This document shows positions 44,622-54,414 of a stretch of 64,000 nucleotides of DNA, piece after piece (position 1 is the stretch's first letter; every line of letters starts with the position of its first letter). The DNA comes from Sansalvadorimonas sp965243775 (GTDB taxonomy: Bacteria; Pseudomonadota; Gammaproteobacteria; Pseudomonadales; Endozoicomonadaceae), in contig CBDEWF010000019.1 in the NCBI GenBank assembly GCA_965243775.1, positions 61,988 through 125,987 of the forward strand. Reading direction: 5' to 3'. The position numbers and the translations under genes are program-made. The notes under the pieces are model-generated. The model was given only the letters and a program-made list of their open reading frames with translations, was not told where the DNA came from and searched no databases.

Positions 44622-45176
44622 ATGATTAGATGTTTTGCGACAGCCAATGAGGGCGAGCTGCGGCAGCTTATCTCGGTGTTACCCGGGGTCTCGTTCCGTT
44701 ATCGAACCATGGCTGAAAACAAGGGTTCTTTTATCGATATCGATGGGAACACCATATCTCTGTTTGGTCTGAGGCAGGACTCCATTCTCAAGGATTCCCG
44801 AACCCTTTGGTTTCAGTGCAGTAAGGAAGATCGCAGGAAGGTTGCAGAATCCATGGGCAGCGCCCGGCAGAGTCTGCAACCCTGGCAGGCACAGTGGAAT
44901 ATCCAGTTAGGTGGAGGCTGTGCCCGCCGCATACAGGGCCAGGCAGTTGTTACCGAGGAACACGACGATGGTGGGCTGACCTGGTCTGGAATCTTTTCAG
45001 TGTCTCCCAAGGGCACCAGCCTCCAGCTTACCTTCTGTAACCCAGGAGATATTGAATGCCCTTCCAGGTTTTGTCTATCGCTACCGTTATGCACCCGATG
45101 GTCAGAGCTTCTTCGATTATGTCAGCCCGGGGGTCAAGGATGTATTTGGCTGCACGGACCAAAAACTCATGTCTGA
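44622..45176 (+). pseudogene. Hybrid sensor kinase, fragment 1 (first PAS domain)
   Basis: The N-terminal part of a six-PAS hybrid histidine kinase. It covers the first PAS unit (LISVLPGVSFRYR...DGNTISLFGL...GLTWSGIFSV) and loses the PAS pattern after about 45005. The natural continuation (TQEILNALPGFVYRYR) is in the +1 frame, so at least one indel lies around 45003-45045. The start is set at the ATG at 44622; a longer TTG start would begin inside the preceding terminator. Confidence 0.6.
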
Positions 45177-46581
45177 TGGAGAAATAACCTGGCGGATCAT
45201 GCACCCTGACGACCGGGAAAACATAGCTCAGAAAATGAAGAAGAATATTGCTGAGCTGACGCCATGGTGTCATACATGGCGAATCTGCCCTCCGAAAAGA
45301 GATACTGTCTGGATCAAGTCCGAGAGCCGGAAACCGGTTCGCCTTCCCGATGGCAGCTATATCTGGGATGGTTACATTACCGATATAACCGAACAGCACA
45401 AAGTGCTGGAGATGATCGATGCCGTACCTGGTATTCTCTATCGCTACCGGCACTATCCCGATGGACGCTGTTACTTCGATTATGCCAGCCAGGGTTGCCG
45501 TGACCTGCTGGAATGCTCTCCTGAGCAGCTGTGTGAAGATGCCGATATTCTTTGGAAGCTGTCTCTGGCAGAAGATGCCAGTGAGGTATTGCGCAAATTA
45601 CAGAGGAGTATGGGTGACCATAAAGCATGGTGTGTATCCTGGAGAATAAGAACACCAGGAGGTCAGCTGAAATGGATCAAAGATGAATCCCTGGCGCCGG
45701 TTCCCCTTCCCGATGGAGGGTTCGAGTGGTGTGGCATCATCACCGACACTACCCATGAACATCAGCTGGAAAATGCCCTTACCTATCAGCGACATGCCCT
45801 GCAGATCAGTGAACAGACCCGTCAGCATATGATTGACATGGTGCCAGGCATGGTGTTCCAGGCACGTATTATTCCGGGCAAAGGTATGTCGTTTCTGTAT
45901 CTCTCCCAGGCTGCCCAGGATATTTTTGGCTTGTCCCGTGAGGAGCTGATGGAAAATGGCGAGCTTGTGTGGAGTCGTATCCACCCGGATGACAGAGATG
46001 GATACAGGCACAACATAATGGAGGCTGCATCAACCCATAAAGATCTGGATTACACCTGGCGTACATGTCCAAATGCAAACACTGTACTTTGGGTCAGGGG
46101 CCAGTCCAGACATTTTTCCACACTGCCTGATGGCAGCATTATACGGGTTGGGGTCACCATGGATGTTACCCGGGAGATGTCTCTGGAAAAAAACCGTCAG
46201 CAACTGGAAGATGACGTTCACGAAGCCCGACAGAAACTGGCAGATATCCTGAAGGTAGTGCCTGGCTGCGTCTATATGGTGAGAAAAACACCAGAAGGAG
46301 AGTGGACCTACCCGTTCATGAGCGACGCGGCAGCCTCCCTGTTTGAAAGGCCAGTTGAAGACCTGAAGAAAGACTCAAGCCTGATCCTGGAATACGCTCA
46401 CCCGGATGACCGGGACATGTTAAGCACCAAATTAAACGACTCTTTTCGTTTTAACGGAATGATGCATGTTATCTGGCGGATTGTCACTCCTGGCGGTACT
46501 ATCAAGTGGATTCGCGGGGATTCCCGACCCTTCAGAACAGAACCGGATGGTACCATTCTACGGGGCAGGCTTCTTTATTGA
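45052..46581 (+). pseudogene. Hybrid sensor kinase, fragment 2 (PAS array)
   Basis: This frame carries four tandem PAS/PAC units, each opening with a -PG-(V/I)-Y/F-R-type strand: NALPGFVYRYR, DAVPGILYRYR, DMVPGMVFQAR, KVVPGCVYMVR. Each closes with a WxxGxxxDxT-like strand (WDGYITDITE, WCGIITDTTHE, RVGVTMDVTRE). It stops at 46581 right after DGTILRGRLLY. Removing one G from the GGGG run at 46562-46565 would join it in frame to fragment 3 (DGTILRAGFFIDVT). No signal peptide or membrane segment appears, so the ancestral kinase was probably cytosolic. Confidence 0.65.
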
Positions 46582-48397
46582 TGTCACCCACGAGAGAAAC
46601 CTTGAGCAAAGCCTGAACAGCACCACCCAGCGACTGCGCAATATTATTGATGCGATTCCGGGGGGAGTTTACCAGAGTCGGGTCAGCCCTGATGGTCACC
46701 AAAACTTTATCTTTGCCAACCATCAGGTCTGGACCCAGGTAGGCCTTCCTGCCGACACGCCGCTTTCCAGTGGTTACAAATTGCTGGAAGGGATTATTGA
46801 TGATGATCGCGATAAACACCGAAAAAACTCTATGCACTTGCTAAAAACCCTGGCTCCCCGCCAGGTCAGATTTCGGTTCCGCCGTTATGACACGGGTAAA
46901 ATTGTCTCTATTGAAGTCCATACCCGCGCCTCTCCTGTTGACAACAGCAAGGATATTCTGTTCACGGGTGTGGCACTGGATGTCACCAGTAATGTCAAAA
47001 CAGAGCAGGAGCTGATTGAACAGAAAATCAAGGCTGAAGAAGCCAATGTTGCCAAGAGCACCTTTCTGGCTAATGTCAGCCACGAAATGCGTACTCCCTT
47101 GAATGGCATACTGGGTTATGCCCAGCTTTTGTCCCATGAGTTAGCCCTGTCAGGCCAGGCTGCCCGCAATCTGCACTCATTGAAGCAGTGCAGTGACCAC
47201 CTGTTGGCTGTTATTAATGAAGTGCTGGATATGGCCAAGATTGAAAGCGGCCGACTGGAGTTCGAATTCAAACCCATGGCGCTCTATCGTTTACTGAGTG
47301 AAGTTGAGTCAGTGGTATCCCCTCTGGCCAACAGCAAGGGCCTGGAGTTTGCCCTGCATACCACTGCTGATCTGCCCGGTTATATCAAGGGAGATGCAAC
47401 CCGCCTACGCCAGATTCTGATCAACCTGCTGAACAATGCTGTAAAATTCACCAGCCAGGGCCGTGTTGTTCTGGATGTCACAATGAATGATGGCCAGCTC
47501 CAGTTCTCCGTGACCGACACAGGTTGTGGTATTCCCCGGGAACAGCTGGACAGTATCTTCAAACCTTTTGAGCGACTTAATGCTCATCACGCCATTGAAG
47601 GTACAGGACTGGGTCTGTCTATCATCCAGAGAATTGTCGACCGTCTGGAAGGTACCGTGACCGCAGAAAGCCAGGAAGGCAAAGGCAGCTGTTTCACCGT
47701 TCGCATTCCCTTTGAAGAAGCTGAGCTTGTCGAAGAGATCAGCGAACCTACAGATTTCACCCTTCAGCCACTCAATCTCGAGTCCCCTCCCCGCTTGCTG
47801 GTCGTGGATGACAGGGAGTCTAACCGGGATGTGATGTCACAATGGTTAACCTTGGGCGGATTTGCTGTTGAAACAGCCAATAACGGCCAGGAAGCCCTGG
47901 ACACACTCAGGACAAAACCATTTGCTGCCGTCCTTTCTGATCTGCGTATGCCGGTTATGAGTGGTTTTGAACTGATAGAGGCAATCCAGTCTGATGAACA
48001 GCTGAAATCTATCGCCACTGTCGCCGTTTCTGCCAGCGTTTTCCCTGAACAGGTACGCCGGGTACTGGCCTCCGGCTTCCAGGCATTTCTTCCCAAGCCC
48101 TGCAGTCTGCCTAAACTGTTCGATACTCTTTACACTCTGCTGGATATCCAGCCCCAGGAACAGGCTGCAGCACAGAAACAGCAGACTGCCGCTACAGCCG
48201 TGAAGGCCGCCCCCTTGCCGGAAAGCGAACGTCAGATCATTGCTGATATGCTGGACTTGGGAGACGTGGAAGGCCTGCAGCAGTATGTTCTTAAGCTGCG
48301 GAAAACCCCGGAATTTACCGATATAGCCCTGCGCCTTTCTGAACGCCTGGAGGAGTTCGATATGGAGGGTTTCCGCTCTGTACTGCAGGAGCAGTAA
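46466..48397 (+). pseudogene. Hybrid sensor kinase, fragment 3 (PAS-HisKA-HATPase-REC)
   Basis: It begins with the sixth PAS (DAIPGGVYQSR), then the dimerisation/phosphoacceptor helix STFLANVSHEMRTPLNGILGY with its His, the ATPase N-box (LINLLNNAVKFT), G1 (DTGCGIPREQ) and G2 (GTGLGLSI), then a receiver domain (LLVVDDRESNRDV, phospho-Asp in LSDLRMPVMSG, Lys in PKPCSL). All catalytic residues are present, so this fragment could still act if translated on its own. The first ~30 codons before GFFIDVT are out of the ancestral frame. No response-regulator or HPt gene is adjacent. Confidence 0.75.
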
Positions 48398-48411
48398 AGG
48401 AATGTGGATAA

Positions 48412-49176
48412 TCATTCGTAAACCATTTTACAGGTCATGCCACCATCCACCACGATATTCTGCCCGGTGATAAAACTACTCCTTGGAGAGATCAGAAACT
48501 CAACCAGGGACGAGACATCATCTGCTTCCCCTACGCGCCCGGCCGGATGCTGGTTATGGCAGGTTTCAGTCAGATGAACCGGTTTGATACTGTCATCACC
48601 ACGCAGATGGGAGACTTCAATCCAGCCCGGGCTGACACAGTTGACCCGCACCTGTCCGGAAAGCGTTATGGCCAGAGCATGGGTGAGAGACACCAGCCCG
48701 CCCTTACTGGCGGCATAGGCTTCTGACTGAGGTTCAGACTGCAGCCAGCGGGTAGAAGCAATATTAACGATCGCCCCCTGACTCTGGCGTAACATCTGAA
48801 TAGATTCCCGACAGATCAGGAAGGCACCGGTCAGATTCACATCCAGATAATGCTGCCAGTCTTCAAGGGCCAGGTATTCGAAAGGTCCGGTGTAAGGTTC
48901 AGCAATGGCTGCATTGTTAACCACCGCATTAAGACGGGAGAACCAGTTTCCAATTCGGCTGACTGCACGTTTCACTTGGGACTCATCACTGATATCAGCA
49001 CGAATAAAACGAATATCCCCCTGAGCAGCTAAATTGCGGACCAGAGCTTCTCCCTCATCCCTGAGACGATCGAAAATCACGACATGGTAACCCGCTCCAA
49101 GCAGATAACGGGCCATTCCCTGTCCAATACCCCGGGCACCACCAGTGACCAGTACTACAGGCGCTTCAGTCCCCAT
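48412..49176 (-). CDS. SDR-family oxidoreductase
   Basis: 254 residues of the classical short-chain dehydrogenase type. Cofactor motif TGGARGIGQG, structural NNAA (VVNNAAIAEP), the Ser in IVNIASTRW and catalytic YAASK are present. The close INCVSPGW-like segment (RVNCVSPGWIEV) and the C-terminal GQNIVVDGGMT are typical. The substrate cannot be inferred. The start at 49176 (MGTEAPVV) has GGAG 7 bases upstream; a GTG lies five codons further out. It converges with the broken kinase gene 14 bases away, with no clear terminator between. Confidence 0.88.
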   Translation of the reverse strand: MGTEAPVVLVTGGARGIGQGMARYLLGAGYHVVIFDRLRDEGEALVRNLAAQGDIRFIRADISDESQVKRAVSRIGNWFSRLNAVVNNAAIAEPYTGPFEYLALEDWQHYLDVNLTGAFLICRESIQMLRQSQGAIVNIASTRWLQSEPQSEAYAASKGGLVSLTHALAITLSGQVRVNCVSPGWIEVSHLRGDDSIKPVHLTETCHNQHPAGRVGEADDVSSLVEFLISPRSSFITGQNIVVDGGMTCKMVYE

Positions 49177-49293
49177 GCTGCTCTCCGCCACAACTCACAA
49201 TCAAGTCAGACAAGGATAGAGGGCAAAACGATTTCAGACGATCCAACAAGCTCTCTGGTTAGATCAATGAAGAATAATCAGAAACTGAGACAG

Positions 49294-49325
49294 AAAAATA
49301 CCGGCACCCCCCTCATGGTACCGGT
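49294..49325 (-). terminator. Terminator of the FNR-box unit
   Basis: On the minus strand ACCGGTACC (49325-49317) pairs with GGTGCCGGT (49308-49300) across an 8-base loop, with one G-U pair, followed by ATTTTTCTG. A rho-independent terminator here implies a transcript that ends well before the SDR gene. Confidence 0.75.
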
Positions 49326-49396
49326 TCGATAGGATGGCTTTTTGATTCATCCCGGTTGTTGCTTTCTTCCTTGATGCGGTTGTAATGCGGCGACAT
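49313..49396 (-). CDS. Possible 27-residue peptide in the FNR-box unit
   Basis: ATG at 49396, TGA inside the terminator loop at 49313-49315. The product begins MSPHYNRIKEESNN and ends PIEPVP: charged, with no membrane segment. No good ribosome site is visible, and three TAA triplets close the frame about 30 bases upstream. It may be a real peptide, the reading frame of a dual-function RNA, or chance. Confidence 0.35.
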   Translation of the reverse strand: MSPHYNRIKEESNNRDESKSHPIEPVP

Positions 49397-49489
49397 CGGT
49401 ATGTGAACGCTGGCCTTGCCTGCTTATTATTATTTCGTCCCTCCCCGTATGTCTGACTGTCACTCTACGCTTTTAACGTGGTAAAGGCA

Positions 49490-49503
49490 TTGATACGCAT
49501 CAA
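49490..49503. promoter_or_regulatory. Perfect FNR/ANR binding site
   Basis: TTGAT-ACGC-ATCAA matches the FNR/ANR consensus TTGAT-N4-ATCAA in every specified base. The spacing to a minus-strand -10 fits activation toward the small transcript. On the plus strand no gene follows. Confidence 0.7.
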
Positions 49504-49567
49504 GAAAAACTAGGTATTTACACCTACCTTAGTAACACATGACACCTGTGATTTGTCGTTTTTGTAG

Positions 49568-50950
49568 TTATTGTTCTGGTTTCTCAAGAACGTCTACTTC
49601 AGTACTGGCCCGATCTAAAAGCTCTGCGGCCATCTGCTTTTTAACCTTGACCCCCAACTCAACAAATTGCTGGGCCTGACGCACAGCATTACCCCGACCA
49701 CTAGAGAACTTGTTAACTGCACCGTCATAGGTTTTGCGGACCGTATCCAGTTGCAGTCCAAGCTTCTGAAGATCTTCGGTAAATCCACGCAACTTGTCGT
49801 ACAGTGCCGCAGCCTTGTCAGCAATCAGCTGGGCATTGCGGTTCTGGTGCTCATAACGCCAAATATTTTCAATAGTTCGCAGGGTCACCAGCAGATTTGT
49901 CGGGCTGACCAGCATGATATTGTTGTCCAGAGCTTCCTGGAACAGCCTGGGCTGATGCTCAATAGCGACATAAAAGGCCGCCTCGACCGGGATAAACATA
50001 AGGACGTAATCCAGAGTTCGTATTCCCTCAAGGTTTTCATAACTTTTACTGCTCAGCTCCTTGATATGCCGGCGCAGACTCTGGACATGCGCTGATATCG
50101 CTGCCTGGCTCTCACTGTCACTCTCTGCTTCCACAGAGCGGCTGTAATCCACCAGGGAGACCTTGGAGTCGATAATGACATCCTTACCGTCAGGCAAGTG
50201 CACAATCACATCAGGCTGCTGTCGTTCACCCTCTTCGTTGCGCAGCGATACCTGGCGGATATATTCGTGCCCCTCCCGCAGGCCGGACTCTTCCAGAACC
50301 CTGTCCAGCACAAGCTCTCCCCAGTTGCCCTGGGTTTTCTTCTCTCCTTTCAGGGCCCGGGTCAAATTGAGAGCCTCCTGACTCATTTTCTGGTTCAGTT
50401 GTTTCAGCCCGGATATTTCATCTTTTAATGAACGGCGTTGCTGGGCTTCATTATCGTAAGCCTGGGCAACCTGCTGGCGGAAATCCGTTAACTGCTGACG
50501 AAACGGACCCAGCATGGCTTCCATGGTGGTCTTGTTCTGCTGAGATAAGTGGCTGGTTTTATGATCGAATATCTTATTGGCCAGATTTTCAAACTGCTGA
50601 CCAAGCCGCTTTTCAGACTGTTCCAGCAGCTGCAGCTTTTCAGTAGCGGCCTCAAGCTCTTTTTGGGCAGATACCAAAGCCAGGCTGCGCTCCTCGAGAT
50701 CCTGGTCCCGGGACTGAAGAGCCTCTTCCAGTTCTTTATTGCGACGACTTAACTGCCCGTTGCTTTCATTGAGATGTTCAAGCTGCTGCTCTGCAGTGGC
50801 CAGCCTCTGCAGACGAGTCTGGTTCTGTTCTCGATCTTCTGCCCGCATGCGATTACGGGTAAAACCTGCAGAGACCCGCCACGCCAAAACGAAAGAACCA
50901 GCAATGGCTGCAAAACTGATTGAAAAGAAAATTATGGATTCCAAAGTCAT
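49568..50950 (-). CDS. rmuC: DNA recombination protein RmuC homologue
   Basis: 460 residues. An N-terminal membrane segment (IIFFSISFAAIAGSFVLAW) is followed by about 170 residues of coiled coil, then the RmuC nuclease-like domain with QGNWGELVLDRVLEESGLREG and DVIIDSKVSLVDYSR. RmuC limits inversions at short inverted repeats in E. coli. The ATG at 50950 (MTLESIIFF) places the membrane segment at the N-terminus as in the family; the frame is open 25 codons further. It lies 78 bases after the stop of the upstream exported-protein gene. Confidence 0.93.
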   Translation of the reverse strand: MTLESIIFFSISFAAIAGSFVLAWRVSAGFTRNRMRAEDREQNQTRLQRLATAEQQLEHLNESNGQLSRRNKELEEALQSRDQDLEERSLALVSAQKELEAATEKLQLLEQSEKRLGQQFENLANKIFDHKTSHLSQQNKTTMEAMLGPFRQQLTDFRQQVAQAYDNEAQQRRSLKDEISGLKQLNQKMSQEALNLTRALKGEKKTQGNWGELVLDRVLEESGLREGHEYIRQVSLRNEEGERQQPDVIVHLPDGKDVIIDSKVSLVDYSRSVEAESDSESQAAISAHVQSLRRHIKELSSKSYENLEGIRTLDYVLMFIPVEAAFYVAIEHQPRLFQEALDNNIMLVSPTNLLVTLRTIENIWRYEHQNRNAQLIADKAAALYDKLRGFTEDLQKLGLQLDTVRKTYDGAVNKFSSGRGNAVRQAQQFVELGVKVKKQMAAELLDRASTEVDVLEKPEQ

Positions 50951-51028
50951 CTGGTGACAATTCCTGCCAGTAAAATCCCCGCTATGATAACTGATCCTGT
51001 GGGGACAGCTCACCAGGTTCAACACACC

Positions 51029-52447
51029 CTAATAACGTGCCCGGGCAGATGACCGCCAGGCACAGCTGATGGAAGCCATGTTCTTATTCTGCTCTGTAGG
51101 GAGCAGCATTGACAGGCAGCGGCTACCTTCCTCCCTGATGGTGCCAAGGGTATTACCTAACCATGACGAATACTTATTACTCTCTGAAGCAAAGACTGAA
51201 GATTCTTGTGAATTCGTTTTCTCTATGGGAGCTGCCAGTTGTTGCCAGGCGTGAGTACTGGTGACTGCATATCGTGTTCCGGCAGCAAGACTCTCCTCCA
51301 GAGCACGAAAAAACAGGGTTGTCGCCCAGCTTGGGAGAATACTGTTCCGGGCGTTCTGGATCAGCTGGTATTCAAAGTCGTTATGATATTTGCCCAATAG
51401 CTCAAGGGATGATGCCCCTTCAGAAACACAGGTAGCTCCAGTAACAAGGTGCTGATAACCAGCAAATCCTGTCCAGCGATTACTGGTATCTGATACCACC
51501 AGATAATCACACAGATTATGACTGTTTCTAGCAAGCCGGTAGAGAGTTGCACTTGAGGTTTCAGCAATCTTCACAGCTTGAGTCGCCCACCCCTGACGCA
51601 TTTTTTCACGACAGTTAAGGGCATCCAAAACATAGTTCAAAGTATCCGGTACCAGTAGGGAATTAGCTTCAGATAGTTGCCTCTGATGACTCCAGTAGCG
51701 CTCAGCTTCAGCCAGTAGTGGCATCGGCGGGCGTGGTACAGTTCGGAAATGCCACTTACCTTTTTGGTTTTGGGCTGACAGGAACAGATTGTCCTCACTA
51801 ATGGAAATAACCAGCCGGAGCAGATTCAGCCTGCTCAGCTCATTTATAAGCTTGCTGACAGCCTGCTCGACGGAAGATCCTGTTTCACCCTTTTCTACTC
51901 CCGGCATGGGAACAATCATAAGCTGAACAGGCTGCTGGTCTATCAGAGGATAGTACCAGTGAATCAATAAGTTCCGGTCAAGCTCTGCTGAAGAGAGGTA
52001 GACGGGCATACGCCCGATACGAAAGTACTGATAGTTCCACCCTCCCTGCACTATATTGCGATAGTACTCCCAGTAGTAAGCAACAAACCGGTACTGCCAG
52101 AGAAACTGAACAGCCGCAGACAGAGTAGCGTGAGGTAAGGCTGCTGATAGCTTGATAACAAAGGCTGTAACAATCAAACTCTGCAAGGCGCCAAGGGTGC
52201 CATTAGTCAGCATCTTGGCCAGTGCCTGCACAGGCTGCACATCGGGTGCGTAGATAAACCCTTCACCCGAGTGAAAGAATGTTCCAGACGCATTGACTTT
52301 ATGGGGCACCGCCTGGGTTATATCAGCACAGTGACCTGATGATGTAACCCAGATAAGAGTTATCAGGCCCATGGCTGTCAGAAGCTGCCGTAATCCCAAC
52401 AGGCTTTGATTTTTTCTGGTTATGGTAATGACCGCCCTGTTTTGCAT
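51029..52447 (-). CDS. Unrecognised exported protein, 472 residues
   Basis: From the ATG at 52447 (MQNRAVITITRKNQS) a Sec signal follows: basic start, hydrophobic LLTAMGLITLIWVTSSG, probable cleavage near HCADI. A second hydrophobic stretch (LQSLIVTAFVIKLSAALPHATL) occurs near residue 90. The rest is soluble and Trp/Tyr-rich early (FVAYYWEYYRNIVQGGWNYQYF). I do not recognise any domain. The start is uncertain, since no ribosome site is visible and a TTG lies 12 codons upstream. It is followed by rmuC on the same strand. An IS and a terminator lie upstream. Confidence 0.6.
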   Translation of the reverse strand: MQNRAVITITRKNQSLLGLRQLLTAMGLITLIWVTSSGHCADITQAVPHKVNASGTFFHSGEGFIYAPDVQPVQALAKMLTNGTLGALQSLIVTAFVIKLSAALPHATLSAAVQFLWQYRFVAYYWEYYRNIVQGGWNYQYFRIGRMPVYLSSAELDRNLLIHWYYPLIDQQPVQLMIVPMPGVEKGETGSSVEQAVSKLINELSRLNLLRLVISISEDNLFLSAQNQKGKWHFRTVPRPPMPLLAEAERYWSHQRQLSEANSLLVPDTLNYVLDALNCREKMRQGWATQAVKIAETSSATLYRLARNSHNLCDYLVVSDTSNRWTGFAGYQHLVTGATCVSEGASSLELLGKYHNDFEYQLIQNARNSILPSWATTLFFRALEESLAAGTRYAVTSTHAWQQLAAPIEKTNSQESSVFASESNKYSSWLGNTLGTIREEGSRCLSMLLPTEQNKNMASISCAWRSSARARY

Positions 52448-52491
52448 GGCGGCTTGGACAACAGAACTGGAATGCAGTTCCAAAAGATATA

Positions 52492-52525
52492 AAAAAAGCC
52501 CAGTTCAAAAGAACTGGGCTTTTTT
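52492..52525. terminator. Bidirectional terminator, probably that of the tRNA operon
   Basis: AAAAAAGCCCAGTTC-AAAA-GAACTGGGCTTTTTT is a perfect 15-bp stem with a 4-base loop. Removing the IS brings it to within a few bases of the tRNA-Gly 3' end, where it would end the minus-strand tRNA transcript. Confidence 0.85.
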
Positions 52526-52526
52526 A

Positions 52527-53817
52527 GGGGCTTTCTCAGGTTGGCAGATGAAAGTGAGGGGTTGAAACAGAAATAGCCTTCAGGCAAAGGTTGATTTGAA
52601 CGGATCAACATTTCTGAAGGATCAGGCATGTCTACAACGCCCTCACTGCGTCCTATGTTCTCATTTCCCGGCTGGGTAATCGACCACATTGATATTAATT
52701 GGGATGAATCTGTGGCTACAGTTTCCCTGCGCAGGGATGGTCGCATACAGCAGTTCAGATGCAGTCAGTGTCAGAACCCAATGGGTAAAATCCGTGAGAA
52801 TGAGCGTACCGTGCTGGACTTGCCGCTGGGTACTCTGGATGTGCAATTATGCTTCACTGTTTACCAGGGACGGTGTTCCCACTGTGGGCACATTGAAACA
52901 GTCACGCCTCCCGGGTTGGCTCCCAAAGCGCAGGCTACTGAACGGCTGAAGCAACATGTCAGTCATCTCTGCCGCTATATGCCCTGCAACAAGATTCCTG
53001 AATTCATCTCTATCTCGCATCATACGGCCAGGCGCTGGGATAAAGAGATATTGATGAAAACTCTGCCAGCCCCTGACCTGGATAACATACGAGCCCTGTT
53101 GATTGATGAGAAATCCATTGGTAAAGGACACCATTACCTGACTGTTGTTCTGAATGCTGATACGGGCGAAACCCTGTTCCTTGGTGAAGGCAAGCGAAAA
53201 GCCACCCTGGACCAATTCCTCAGCCGCTTAACTCCGGAACAAAAGTCTCGCATTGAATGTGTGGGTATAGACCGTGGTGGTAGCTACAAAGCGTCGGTCA
53301 GGGAGCACCTTCCTGACGCCGATATCGTTTACGACAAGTTTCACATTATTGCCAATTACAACGATGTCATAGATAAAATCCGTCGTCGGGAATGGAGGCA
53401 GGCTGAAGTTGATGATAAGCCTTTCATCAAGGGGCAGCGCTTCAATTTGTTCAGGAACCCTGAGAACCTCACCCCCAAGGGAGAAAGCTGTCTGAAAGAA
53501 CTGTTGGCTATGAACGAAGACCTGTACCAAGCCTACACCCTGAAGGATATGCTCAAGCAGCTCTGGACGTACACTTACAAAGGTTGTGCCAGTAAGTTTC
53601 TCGACAGGTGGATCGAGCTGGCCACAGAAACAGGCATTGGCGAAAGAAGGACTCCTGTCATACTGTCAGCACCGAATAACCAGTGCAAAAATTGAGGCCT
53701 TTAACGGTGTGATCAAACGTATTGTCTACAAGGCTTGTGGCTATAACGACCTTGAATATCTGTATCTGAAAATCCGGCAGGAGGCTCAGATATGATCTGC
53801 CAACCTGAGAAAGCCCC
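52527..53817 (+). mobile_element. ISL3-family insertion sequence (1291 bp)
   Basis: The ends are a perfect 23-bp inverted repeat beginning GGGGCTTTCTCAGGTTGG (52527-52549 and 53795-53817). CTTTTTTA occurs immediately outside both ends (52519-52526, 53818-53825): an 8-bp target duplication as expected for ISL3. The transposase inside is frameshifted. Exact ends and duplication imply a recent insertion. Confidence 0.95.
52628..53795 (+). pseudogene. ISL3-family transposase, frameshifted
   Basis: The first frame (52628-53695, 355 residues) shows the N-terminal zinc-binding pattern (CSQCQNPMGKI, CSHCGHIE), an HTH region (ISISHHTARRWDKE) and the DDE catalytic domain with IDEKSIGKGHHYLTVV, CVGIDRGGSYKASV and DIVYDKFHII. 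The closing part (EGLLSYCQHRITSAKIEAFNGVIKRI, with the last Glu) continues in another frame that ends at 53795. Compared with family members a short piece near 53640 seems to be missing as well, so the enzyme is probably inactive. Confidence 0.88.
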
Positions 53818-53830
53818 CTTTTTTAAACAT

Positions 53831-53906
<76 letters not shown>

Positions 53907-53929
53907 AAACAGGCCTTAGACCTTGAAAA

Positions 53930-54005
53930 TGGCATCCCGTAGGGGACTCGAACCCCTGTTACTGCCGTGAAAGGGCAGTGTCCTAGGCCACTAGACGAAC
54001 GGGAC
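53930..54005 (-). tRNA. tRNA-Glu (anticodon TTC)
   Basis: 76 bases with encoded CCA. Begins GTCCCGTTCGTCTAGTGGC; anticodon loop CCTTTCACG; T-loop GGTTCGAGTCC. Middle gene of the operon. Confidence 0.96.
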
Positions 54006-54026
54006 ATGGTACTTCCTAAGAAGATT

Positions 54027-54102
54027 TGGTGGAGCCTAGCGGGATCGAACCGCTGACCTCAACACTGCCAGTGTTGCGCTCTCCCAGCTGAGCTAAGGCC
54101 CC
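54027..54102 (-). tRNA. tRNA-Ala (anticodon GGC)
   Basis: 76 bases with encoded CCA. Begins GGGGCCTTAGCTCAGCTGGG; anticodon loop CTGGCAG; T-loop GGTTCGATCCC. First gene of the operon. Confidence 0.96.
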
Positions 54103-54151
54103 ACATCAACCAGCAACTGAACTTTCGAAGCAGTGCCGGAATGCGTGGCGA

Positions 54152-54180
54152 ATATTATGGATATGATGTTTCAGTGTCAA
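54152..54180 (-). promoter_or_regulatory. Promoter of the tRNA Ala-Glu-Gly operon
   Basis: On the minus strand TTGACA (54180-54175), a 17-base spacer and TAATAT (54157-54152). The tRNA-Ala gene starts 50 bases downstream. Confidence 0.75.
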
Positions 54181-54293
54181 GAGTCTTCCCTGCTTTTTCT
54201 TAAAGAAACTGAACTGGTTATTCCCTATATAAATGAAGCAAGGAACTTATGGGATATAACGTTCGAGAACTCAAAAAAATTCTTTATAGAACA

Positions 54294-54322
54294 TAGACTT
54301 CCAAAACTCTCTAGGGTATAAA
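54294..54322 (+). promoter_or_regulatory. Promoter of tRNA-Trp
   Basis: TAGACT (54294-54299), 17-base spacer, TATAAA (54317-54322), followed by a GC-rich ACCCCG discriminator as in stringently controlled stable-RNA promoters. Confidence 0.65.
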
Positions 54323-54338
54323 TTACCCCGTCTTCTGC

Positions 54339-54414
54339 AGGCCATTAGCTCAATTGGTAGAGCACCGGTCTCCAAAACCGGGGGTTGGGAGTTCGATTCT
54401 CTCATGGCCTGCCA
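54339..54414 (+). tRNA. tRNA-Trp (anticodon CCA)
   Basis: 76 bases with encoded CCA: begins AGGCCATTAGCTCAATTGG, anticodon loop CTCCAAAAC, T-loop GTTCGATTC. It stands at the left edge of the island-like region, so it is a candidate insertion site, but no repeat of its 3' end was seen in the window. Confidence 0.95.

Larger units (their letters stand above)
49294..49455 (-). ncRNA. Candidate FNR/ANR-controlled small RNA with a short ORF
   Basis: A self-contained minus-strand unit: perfect FNR/ANR box (49490-49503), a TAGAGT -10-like hexamer (49462-49467) about 32 bases from the box centre as in class II FNR promoters, a predicted transcript of about 160 bases, and a rho-independent terminator (49294-49325). 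A 27-codon ORF lies within it. In Pseudomonas aeruginosa the ANR-activated RNA PhrS has the same design (box, ~200-base RNA, internal short ORF); I recall it near the PA3300 region, whose genes also occur in this window. Homology to PhrS is not shown here. The ends are estimates. Confidence 0.5.

Noticed and set aside
54133..54321. 62-codon frame between the tRNA genes
   Set aside because: It covers the tRNA operon promoter on the opposite strand and has no ribosome site or family character.
54339..54414. Attachment-site duplication of tRNA-Trp within the window
   Set aside because: I looked for the 3' part (GTTCGATTCTCTCATGG) further right and did not find it.
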